Below the pieces are notes generated by a model, which saw only the letters and a list, made by a program, of their open reading frames with translations, was not told the origin of the DNA and searched no databases. From Thermotogaceae bacterium (GTDB lineage Bacteria > Thermotogota > Thermotogae > Thermotogales > Thermotogaceae), in contig JAGHBG010000213.1 of assembly GCA_021161105.1 (NCBI GenBank), positions 1 through 20,772 of the forward strand: DNA of 20,772 nt. Reading direction: 5' to 3'. The translations under genes were made by a program, and so were the position numbers. The number at the start of each line of letters is the position of its first letter. The first letter of the stretch is position 1. Shown in pieces: positions 15,096-20,772 of the stretch.

Positions 15096-15764
15096 TCACT
15101 TTTTCTCTTTTTGGTATTCAAAGTAAGAATAGACGATTACATAAATAGTAACTGAAATAACAGGAATGATAATGAAAAGAACCGCCCAGTTGGGGAAGAA
15201 GGCTCCAATAAAGGTTATTATCCCGGCGATCTTAAATAGTTTTCCGCCAATTTTATGAGTTTTTTCCCATACTATCTCGCTACTCAGGGTCCACGGAGTC
15301 CTTATACCTATGAACCAGTTTCTCTTTGAATTCTCACAAAGGATACCGATATAGAAAAGCAAAACTCCCATACCGATTGCGATAAACACACCGGGGTTTA
15401 TCTTAATTCCAACATTCCAAAGAATTATTTGAAAGTGCATGGCTACCATGTAGATGGAGAATAAAATGATAAATCCATCGTAGTATTTCCTGAACTTTTC
15501 AATATTCTCTTTCAGCGGATCTATTTTTGGTATAAGAACGAAAAGCAGAGCAAGTCCAGCAAAAACGAAAGGCAGAAAAAATAAACCAAAAAATTTCGAA
15601 GTATATCCGTCAACTTCTCCCTTTGCACTCCAATGTGATGCCATTTTTTCAGGTACCTTTGAATAAAAGCAAACGCTGACGATAAAAGCAAACAGAACTA
15701 TAATAAAAACAGTAATTTCACTTTTTCGCAGTTTCTTTGTAGGGCTATTTCCTTTATTGTTCAT
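15096..15764 (-). CDS. SdpI/DUF1648 family membrane protein
   Basis: The 222 residues form about six membrane segments (roughly 18-36, 58-82, 93-116, 124-141, 170-187, 190-214). The N-terminal half carries the DUF1648 motif (PEKMASHWSAKGEVDGYTSK) and the C-terminal half the SdpI motif (NWFIGIRTPWTLSSEIVWEKTHKIGG). In Bacillus, SdpI gives immunity to the SdpC toxin and acts as a signal receptor. Most homologues elsewhere have no known toxin, and none is seen here. The start ATG follows GGGGTGA. It lies 41 nt behind glnA on the same strand with no terminator between them, so read-through from glnA is likely. Its end faces nadE, with 50 nt between them and no clear terminator. Confidence 0.9.
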   Translation of the reverse strand: MNNKGNSPTKKLRKSEITVFIIVLFAFIVSVCFYSKVPEKMASHWSAKGEVDGYTSKFFGLFFLPFVFAGLALLFVLIPKIDPLKENIEKFRKYYDGFIILFSIYMVAMHFQIILWNVGIKINPGVFIAIGMGVLLFYIGILCENSKRNWFIGIRTPWTLSSEIVWEKTHKIGGKLFKIAGIITFIGAFFPNWAVLFIIIPVISVTIYVIVYSYFEYQKEKK

Positions 15765-15805
15765 AACTAATCACCCCAGCCATGTTTAAGTTAAAAATAT
15801 CAACC

Positions 15806-17122
15806 CTATAACCAAAAATATTTTTCTCTTTCCCAATCACTTACATGTACGGAATATTCTTTCCACTCTTTTAACTTTGCTTCCGTAAACTTCTCGAATA
15901 TGTGATCACCCAAAACTTTTCTTATCAACGGATCTGCCTTTGCCTCCTCAATCGCTTCATAAAGGTTTGACGGAAGAGAACTTATTTTGTGTCTAGTCTT
16001 AGTTTCTTCACTCATTGTATAAATGTTCTGATCTATAGGATCGGGCGGCTCAATTTTGTTTTCAATGCCCTCAAGCCCTGCAGCAAGCATTACAGCGAAA
16101 GCGAGGTAGATATTGCAGGAAGGATCCGGGGCTCGATATTCTACACGCGTAGCTCTTCCTCTTGCTTTTGGAATTCTAATCAGTGCACTTCTGTTTCCTA
16201 CAGACCATGCCACATTTACAGGAGCCTCATACCCTGGAACGAGCCTTTTGTAAGAATTCACAGTTGGATTTGTCACAGCTGTAATACTTCTTGCATGGCG
16301 CAAAAGACCTCCAACGAAGTATCTTAAAATATCAGAAAGTTCAAATTCTTTGTCTGGGTCATAAAAAGCGTTTTCTCCATCCTTAAACAAGCTAAGATGT
16401 GTATGCATCCCAGAGCCATTAACACCAAAAAAGGGTTTTGGCATAAATGTAGCATAAAGTCCATGGAATACTGCCATTGTTTTTATCACTAATTTCACCG
16501 TCTGTGCATTATCCGCTGTTTTGATGATTTCATCGTATCTAAAATCAACTTCATGCTGAGAAGGTGCAACTTCATGATGAGCAGCCTCTATATAAATTCC
16601 CATTTCGTTAAGAGCCACAGCAACATCCCTTCTGACTCTTTCTGCAACGCTAAGTGGCAAAAGATCAAAATAGCTTCCGCTGTCCAAAAATCGAAATTCC
16701 GGTTGACCATCTTTTATAGGAACCATAAAGAATTCCATCTCAGGTCCAGCAAAAGCAGTAAATCCCACTTCTTTAGCCTTTTTTGCCGCCAGTTTGAGTC
16801 TGTATCTTGGATCACCTTCAAATGGTTCTCCATCAGGAGTATATACATCACAGATTATTCTAGCGCTCTTAACCCCATTTTTTGTCCACGGAAGGATGGC
16901 AAAAGTGGAAATATCAGGAACAAGGTACATATCAGATTCTTCTATTCTAACGAATCCTTCAACTGTTGATCCATCAAACATCATCCCGCTATCAATAATT
17001 TCAGGAAGCTCTTTCGATGGTATTTCAACATTTTTCACTGTTCCGTTTATATCGCTGAATTGAAGCCGTATAAATTGAATGTTTTCATTTTTTATTATAT
17101 CAAGCACCTCTTCCTTTGTCAT
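15806..17122 (-). CDS. glnA: Type I glutamine synthetase (GSI-alpha)
   Basis: GlnA joins glutamate and ammonia with ATP to give glutamine as a cytoplasmic dodecamer. The 438 residues show FDGSTVEGFVRIEESDM (49-65), GPEMEFF (126-132), HHEVAPSQHEVDF (182-194), NGSGMHTHLSL (235-245), NRSALIRIP (310-318) and EYRAPDPSCNIYL (328-340), covering both metal sites, the ATP loop and the glutamate site. Arg59 matches the arginine that mediates feedback inhibition in Bacillus GSI-alpha. The short length, with no extra C-terminal insertion, and the DWEREKYF end fit this subgroup, which is not adenylylated. A GGGGGGAGA ribosome site precedes the ATG. Confidence 0.97.
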   Translation of the reverse strand: MTKEEVLDIIKNENIQFIRLQFSDINGTVKNVEIPSKELPEIIDSGMMFDGSTVEGFVRIEESDMYLVPDISTFAILPWTKNGVKSARIICDVYTPDGEPFEGDPRYRLKLAAKKAKEVGFTAFAGPEMEFFMVPIKDGQPEFRFLDSGSYFDLLPLSVAERVRRDVAVALNEMGIYIEAAHHEVAPSQHEVDFRYDEIIKTADNAQTVKLVIKTMAVFHGLYATFMPKPFFGVNGSGMHTHLSLFKDGENAFYDPDKEFELSDILRYFVGGLLRHARSITAVTNPTVNSYKRLVPGYEAPVNVAWSVGNRSALIRIPKARGRATRVEYRAPDPSCNIYLAFAVMLAAGLEGIENKIEPPDPIDQNIYTMSEETKTRHKISSLPSNLYEAIEEAKADPLIRKVLGDHIFEKFTEAKLKEWKEYSVHVSDWEREKYFWL

Positions 17123-17207
17123 AGAATCTCCCCCCGAGAATGTGTTTTCTTGATTTTACAACAATTAATATTTTTATGGTAGCATTTCCTTCAGGTGGTG
17201 AGTTTTT
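17123..17207. promoter_or_regulatory. Divergent control region of glnA and the glycosyltransferase
   Basis: The 85-nt gap must contain both promoters. For glnA a -10-like TAAAAT (complement of 17153-17158) is seen without a good -35. For the glycosyltransferase TTGATT (17150-17155) and TATGGT (17175-17180) are 19 nt apart, which is long. The two would overlap, so expression may be linked. I see no GlnR-type inverted repeat. Confidence 0.3.
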
Positions 17208-18623
17208 ATGAAAGTCGGGGTTTTTGTCGAAGGAACATACCCTTATGTCACTGGCGGAGTATCTACATGGCTCCACGTTTTGATGTCAAATCTGAAAGAA
17301 ATAGAGTTTCACATATATCATCTCAAACCAGATTCACAGCAGCGAGCACTAAAATACAAACTGCCAGATAATGTTACATTGATGAAAGAAATAAATATCT
17401 TCTCGGAAATTGAGTGGAAATTAAGAAGAAAAGCCCCGGAAAACATTGTAACTGACATTTTCTATTTAGTAACAATGGAGAGTGATATCGTAAAAGTTGC
17501 CAGAGGCTTGAAGAGAATCCTGATGAATGTTACAGGTAAAGATGTATACTCTCTTCTTTCTTCCAAAGCTTTCTGGGATGTTATAACTGAAGTGTATAGA
17601 AGGTTCTTCAAAACACATGGTTTCACAGAGTTTTATTGGATGATGAGAAATCTTCTCACTCCATTTATAAATTCTTTTCAGTTTTTACCTGAAAAGGACG
17701 ATATATACCATTCTATCACCACAGGCTATGCATCTCTTGCAGCAATAGCAGGTAAGTTTCACTATGGCGTACCTTTAATAATTACAGAACATGGAATTTA
17801 CCACAGAGAAAGAGAGAAAGAAATATTATCATCAAAGTACATTCCTGAAGAATATAAGAAAATGTGGATAGGATTTTTCAAAACTATAAGTGCCCTTGCT
17901 TACTACTCTACTGACTTTTTAACCACGCTCTTTAAAAAGAATCAGATCTTCCAGAAAGAATTGAAAGCCGACGAAAGCAAAATGAGCATTATCCCCAATG
18001 GAGTTGATGTTGAAAAATTTAACCTTCCAAAAGAAAAACATGAAGGTTTTGTTGTGGGATTTATAGGAAGGATTTCCAAAATAAAAGATGTAAAAACAGC
18101 TATAAAGGCTATCAGGGTTGCAAAGGAAGAGATAAAAGATTTGAAGTTCCTTATAATAGGCCCTAAAGATGAAGAGGAAGAATATTACGATGAATGTCAG
18201 ATGCTTGTTCAAATTATGGAGCTTGAAGACACCGTAGAGTTTTTGGGACCTCAGAACGTACTTGAATACTATCCAAAGATTGATGTTCTTCTTCTCAGCA
18301 GCGTTTCAGAAGGCCAACCTCTTGTCATCTTAGAAGCGATGGCTTCTGGCACTCCTGTGGTTGCCACAGATGTGGGAGCTTGCAGAGAGATGCTCGAAGA
18401 TGAACTTGGGCAAAGCGGTTTCATAGTTCCACCAAAAGATTATATTGAAATGGCAAAAGCTCTTATAAAACTTCATGATGACAAAGAACTCTGGAAAGAA
18501 TTTTCTAACAATGGGAAGAGGGTAGTAAGAGAAAAATACAGGCTTGATCAGATGATAGAAAGATACAAAAATCTTTACATGAAAGCTGTTCAACTGAAAG
18601 GCAAAATTAAAGAAGCAATTTAA
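17208..18623 (+). CDS. PelF-like GT4 family glycosyltransferase
   Basis: The 471-residue protein is of GT-B fold. The N-terminal domain begins MKVGVFVEGTYPYVTGGVSTWLH, nearly the textbook PelF start, and has YHSITTGYASLAA and IITEHGIYHRER further on. The nucleotide-sugar domain has IPNGVDVEKF, VGFIGRISKIKDVKTAIKAI and the SEGQPLVILEAMASGTPVVATDVGACRE motif (about 367-395) with the two glutamates of the GT4 EX7E signature. PelF uses UDP-glucose for Pel polysaccharide, but no other pel gene is in the window, so the product may be another polysaccharide or a glycolipid. There is no signal peptide or membrane helix. AGGTGGTGAG (17192-17202) precedes the ATG. Confidence 0.92.
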   Translation: MKVGVFVEGTYPYVTGGVSTWLHVLMSNLKEIEFHIYHLKPDSQQRALKYKLPDNVTLMKEINIFSEIEWKLRRKAPENIVTDIFYLVTMESDIVKVARGLKRILMNVTGKDVYSLLSSKAFWDVITEVYRRFFKTHGFTEFYWMMRNLLTPFINSFQFLPEKDDIYHSITTGYASLAAIAGKFHYGVPLIITEHGIYHREREKEILSSKYIPEEYKKMWIGFFKTISALAYYSTDFLTTLFKKNQIFQKELKADESKMSIIPNGVDVEKFNLPKEKHEGFVVGFIGRISKIKDVKTAIKAIRVAKEEIKDLKFLIIGPKDEEEEYYDECQMLVQIMELEDTVEFLGPQNVLEYYPKIDVLLLSSVSEGQPLVILEAMASGTPVVATDVGACREMLEDELGQSGFIVPPKDYIEMAKALIKLHDDKELWKEFSNNGKRVVREKYRLDQMIERYKNLYMKAVQLKGKIKEAI

Positions 18624-18627
18624 ATTA

Positions 18628-18651
18628 TTGACTAAGGAGAAATCCTGTCAA
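18628..18651 (+). other. Hairpin with GAAA tetraloop after the glycosyltransferase gene
   Basis: TTGAC (18628-18632) pairs with GTCAA (18647-18651) and AGGA (18635-18638) with TCCT (18643-18646), leaving a 2-nt bulge (TA) and a GNRA-type GAAA loop. No T-run follows, so it is not a standard intrinsic terminator. It could be a 3'-end stabiliser or a chance structure. Confidence 0.4.
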
Positions 18652-18749
18652 ATCGTCAATGAACTAAAATTAGGTTCTGCTTGAGAAAATTGAAGATAGC
18701 GTGCATTACTCGCCGGGTTTCGTGAACAATTCGAGTAAAAATTTAATTC

Positions 18750-18773
18750 TTCTTTTGAAATATTTCAAAAGAA
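18750..18773. repeat. Perfect 24-bp palindrome
   Basis: The half-site TTCTTTTGAAAT is followed immediately by its exact reverse complement. It is about 190 nt upstream of the importer promoter and about 125 nt after the glycosyltransferase stop. No T-run follows. A dimeric regulator site is the most natural reading; an RNA hairpin is also possible. Confidence 0.75.
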
Positions 18774-18954
18774 TCCTGTTCTTACCTCAGGCCTTACTAT
18801 TTCACAATAGAGCATTTTGTAAAAAATTTTTCATATACAGAAAAGAAATAATTATAATAAAATCTTCCAAAATAACTGACAAACCTCCTCCGGTAGCACA
18901 GTATTTACAAAAGATCATATTTCAGCGTTTAATAAATATACATTTTGAAAAATT

Positions 18955-18976
18955 GTGAAAAAGTTGTCTTTTTCAT
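18955..18976. repeat. Dyad overlapping the -35 box of the importer promoter
   Basis: TGAAAAAG (18956-18963) and CTTTTTCA (18968-18975) are exact inverted copies around TTGT, with one further G-T pair outside. The centre and right arm contain the -35 box TTGTCT, so a protein bound here would block RNA polymerase. Confidence 0.5.
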
Positions 18977-18992
18977 ATTCAGAGAGTAAAAT
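18964..18992 (+). promoter_or_regulatory. Promoter of the ABC importer genes
   Basis: TTGTCT (18964-18969) and TAAAAT (18987-18992) are exactly 17 nt apart, matching the consensus at 4 and 5 of 6 positions. The predicted leader is about 48 nt, ending in GGGAGGTG (19033-19040). Confidence 0.55.
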
Positions 18993-19046
18993 TGTTTAAA
19001 AATAGAAAATTAAGATAGAAAACCAAATGAGCGGGAGGTGTCTGGT

Positions 19047-20021
19047 GTGAAGAGATTGTTGATAACTGTTATTTTAATTCTTGGTATTGTTGCATTCTCA
19101 AATGTTCAAATTGTTCTCTACACCTCAGTTCCTTCATCTATTATTGCTGAGATAGAAAAAGCGTTCGAAAAAGCCTATCCAGATATAGATCTTGTCGTTT
19201 GGAGATCAGGTACATCGAAAGTTACCGCTAAGATAATGGCAGAATTAAAAGCCGGAGAAATAAAAGCAGATGTTATATGGACAGCAGATCCTTCCTACTT
19301 CTTGTACTTAAAAGAAAAAGGTTTGCTTGAAAAATATGTTTCATCTGAATTTAAGTACATACCTGAAACCTTTAAAGATCCCGAAGGGTATTTTGTAGGC
19401 ACAAGGATAATGGCTGTAACAATAGCGTATAACACTGATCTATTGAAAAAGTCCGATCTTCCAAAATCATGGGAAGATCTCTTGGAGAAGAAATTCAAAG
19501 ATTCCGTTATAAGTGCTTCCCCACTTTACTCAGGAACAAACCTTGTATGGCTTTATGCCATGGAAAAACTTTATGGTTGGAATTTCATGGAAAAACTTTA
19601 CGATAATGGATTAACCGTAGTCAGTTCCAACAAAACAGTTTCGCAAGAACTTGCTAAAGGTGCTTATAAAGTAGCTGTAGTTCTTGATTACATGATAAGA
19701 GACTTAAAGTCCAAAGGTTCACATGTGGATCTTTTATATCTTGACAAGAACAATGTTTTAATATGGAGTCCAATAGCTATAATAAAAGGTTCCAACCATA
19801 TTGAAGAAGCAAGAAAATTTGTCGATTTCGTTATATCTAAGGAAGGACAGAATATTCTTGTCAAAATGGGGAAACTCATATCTGTTAGAACAGATGTAGA
19901 AATGCCAGAAGGAACCCCAAAGCTTGAAGAACTTATTTCAAAATCATTAAAAATTGATTGGGAAGATCTTAAAAACGTTACTGATGAACTAAAAGATGAA
20001 TTTTCCGACATATTTGAATAA
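19047..20021 (+). CDS. ABC importer substrate-binding protein (COG1840, iron(III)-type)
   Basis: The 324-residue exported protein has a signal peptide, MKRLLITVILILGIVAFS, then the mature start VQIVLYTSVPSSIIAEIEKAFEKAYP, typical of periplasmic type II binding proteins of the AfuA/FbpA class. KADVIWTADPSYFLYLKEKGLL, MAVTIAYNTDLL, LPKSWEDLLEKKFKD and SHVDLLYLDKNNVLIWSPIAIIKGS follow in family order. There is no lipobox cysteine, so it is either cleaved by signal peptidase I or stays tethered. Ferric-iron binding is only a guess: I did not find the usual adjacent Tyr pair, and relatives bind phosphonates, thiamine or sugar phosphates. GTG 19047 after GGGAGGTG (19033-19040) is preferred over GTG 19038, which overlaps that site. 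Confidence 0.9.
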   Translation: MKRLLITVILILGIVAFSNVQIVLYTSVPSSIIAEIEKAFEKAYPDIDLVVWRSGTSKVTAKIMAELKAGEIKADVIWTADPSYFLYLKEKGLLEKYVSSEFKYIPETFKDPEGYFVGTRIMAVTIAYNTDLLKKSDLPKSWEDLLEKKFKDSVISASPLYSGTNLVWLYAMEKLYGWNFMEKLYDNGLTVVSSNKTVSQELAKGAYKVAVVLDYMIRDLKSKGSHVDLLYLDKNNVLIWSPIAIIKGSNHIEEARKFVDFVISKEGQNILVKMGKLISVRTDVEMPEGTPKLEELISKSLKIDWEDLKNVTDELKDEFSDIFE

Positions 20022-20043
20022 AGAGGGGGCCATTCCCCTCTTT
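20020..20043 (+). other. Intercistronic hairpin between binding protein and permease
   Basis: AAAGAGGGG (20020-20028) pairs with CCCCTCTTT (20035-20043) around a GCCATT loop, starting inside the stop codon of the binding-protein gene. Only a short, interrupted T stretch follows, so it should be a weak terminator or an mRNA 3'-end stabiliser. This would give more binding protein than permease, as is common in importer operons. Confidence 0.75.
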
Positions 20044-20062
20044 CTTATATGGAGGGACAAGA

Positions 20063-20772
20063 ATGCCGTTGTTGAAATTCATCATTTTCGCTGTGATAAT
20101 CATATTGATTGTTTTCCCCATAACATTACTTTTTTTGAGTAGCTTTTACTCGGACGGAAAATTTTCTATTTCGGGATATCAAGATACATTCAGTAGACGC
20201 TCTAGTGTACAAAGTGCATTAAACACTCTTTATTTAGCAGTTTTAACAACTATATTTGCAACACTCATTGGATCGGTTCTCGCATGGATAATAGCAAGAA
20301 CCGATATACCTGGAAGATCCATTTTAAAAACTCTCCTAATGATCCCATACATGATACCGCCTTTTATAGGTGCAATGGGTTGGATGTTCCTCTTTGGAAG
20401 GGGTGGATACGCTAACAGATTAAGTGAAGCGTTATTTGGAAAAGAACTTTTTAACATTCACACATTTGAAGGCCTTGTTCTTGTCATGACTATGTATATG
20501 TACCCCCCTGTCTTTACAACAGTTTATACAGCGTTGATGAATATGGACGCATCTCTTGAGGAAGCTGGTAGAATATGTGGAGCAAAGCTTTATAGGGTAA
20601 TGAGAACCATATCTTTACCATTGGTAATGCCAAGCATCCTTTCGGGAGCGCTCTTAGTGTTTGCGATGACTGCCTCAAATTTTGGAATACCTGCACTTAT
20701 TGGAACACCAGGAAGAATCCATGTTTTAACGACAAGAATAATGTCTTATATGGCTTCAGGAACAGAAAGGGG
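20063..20772 (+). CDS. ABC importer permease, partial (N-terminal half)
   Basis: The reading frame from ATG 20063 stays open for 236 codons to the end of the window, so the gene is cut at its 3' end. GGAGGGA (20051-20057) precedes the start. An N-terminal membrane helix (KFIIFAVIIILIVFPITLLF) is followed by a short extracytoplasmic loop, NTLYLAVLTTIFATLIGSVLAW, a PYMIPPFIGAMGW segment, and the EAA-loop sequence EEAGRICGAKLYRVMRTISLP (about residues 172-192) that contacts the ATPase. The order fits FbpB/AfuB-like permeases, which are often double length (about 500-550 residues) with two EAA loops; only the first is in view. The ATPase gene would be expected downstream. Confidence 0.93.
   Translation, partial: MPLLKFIIFAVIIILIVFPITLLFLSSFYSDGKFSISGYQDTFSRRSSVQSALNTLYLAVLTTIFATLIGSVLAWIIARTDIPGRSILKTLLMIPYMIPPFIGAMGWMFLFGRGGYANRLSEALFGKELFNIHTFEGLVLVMTMYMYPPVFTTVYTALMNMDASLEEAGRICGAKLYRVMRTISLPLVMPSILSGALLVFAMTASNFGIPALIGTPGRIHVLTTRIMSYMASGTER

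Larger units (their letters stand above)
18624..19046 (+). other. Gene-free, A+T-rich stretch upstream of the ABC importer
   Basis: I see no credible gene in these 423 nt; an 85-codon open frame at 18701-18958 lacks a ribosome site and is unlike its neighbours in composition. The stretch holds a hairpin just after the glycosyltransferase stop, a perfect 24-bp palindrome, a second dyad overlapping a promoter, and the ribosome site of the next gene. Each is listed separately. Confidence 0.7.

Noticed and set aside
18706..18738. TTACTCG...CGAGTAA inverted repeat with a tRNA-like TTCGAGT
   Set aside because: No acceptor stem, D-arm or anticodon arm can be built around it; the 19-nt loop makes it a weak hairpin.
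18843..18862. A+T-rich stretch that looks somewhat like a Fur box near an iron-type importer
   Set aside because: It matches the consensus poorly, lies about 100 nt upstream of the promoter, and is what simple A+T-rich sequence would give.
18808..18900. Minus-strand GGAGGAGG followed by a 26-codon hydrophobic open frame
   Set aside because: The ribosome site is only about 1-4 nt from the TTG start, the peptide is low in complexity, and there is no promoter or conservation evidence.
18701..18958. Open frame of 85 codons in the gap before the ABC importer
   Set aside because: No ribosome site, GTG start inside a hairpin-like region, Ile/Lys/Phe-rich translation expected from A+T-rich non-coding DNA, and it spans the 24-bp palindrome.

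Overview
This A+T-rich window comes from a bacterium that is most likely a member of the Thermotogota, in a Kosmotoga/Thermotoga-like lineage. The grounds are the dense, overlapping gene packing, the heavy use of AGA and ATA codons, strong AGGAGGT-type ribosome sites with frequent TTG and GTG starts, charged thermophile-like proteins, and the mix of genes. This placement is an inference from protein character and organisation; no 16S rRNA gene or database match supports it. Almost all the content is chromosomal core. I see no insertion sequence, prophage, CRISPR array, tRNA or rRNA.

Region 1 (1-7527, + strand) is one very compact run of ten genes that overlap or almost touch: an unrecognised partial gene, a single-domain response regulator, a GAF-SpoIIE/RsbU-type PP2C phosphatase, YebC, an exported beta-rich protein with an outer-membrane-type C-terminus, CheR, LspA, an RluD-family pseudouridine synthase, an MTA/SAH nucleosidase-like protein and a THUMP-type RNA methyltransferase. 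Two overlaps are long: 71 nt between the exported protein and cheR, and 221 nt between lspA and rluD.

Region 2 (7545-9968, + strand) starts at a good promoter driving a COG1228 amidohydrolase. It continues with rplJ-rplL, preceded by a structured L10 leader. In that leader a terminator and a competing antiterminator can both be drawn by hand. A bidirectional terminator ends rplL and, from the other side, miaB.

Region 3 (9961-15045): miaB (-) is divergent from an MFS transporter (+). A 588-nt stretch with no intact gene follows and holds what looks like a decayed minus-strand gene. Then come an aldo/keto reductase of the Kv-beta type and a divergent NAD synthetase, probably co-transcribed.

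Region 4 (15096-20772): an SdpI-family membrane protein and type I glutamine synthetase glnA lie on the minus strand. A PelF-like glycosyltransferase is divergent from glnA. A 423-nt non-coding stretch contains a perfect 24-bp palindrome and a promoter whose -35 box lies in a second dyad. It leads into a COG1840-type ABC importer: a substrate-binding protein, an intercistronic hairpin, and a permease cut by the window end.

I did not find a clear new multi-gene system. The points most worth following are the lspA/rluD dual-coding stretch, the L10 leader switch, the two palindromes upstream of the ABC importer, the split receiver/PP2C pair with its unknown upstream partner, the exported barrel-like protein, and the decayed gene.
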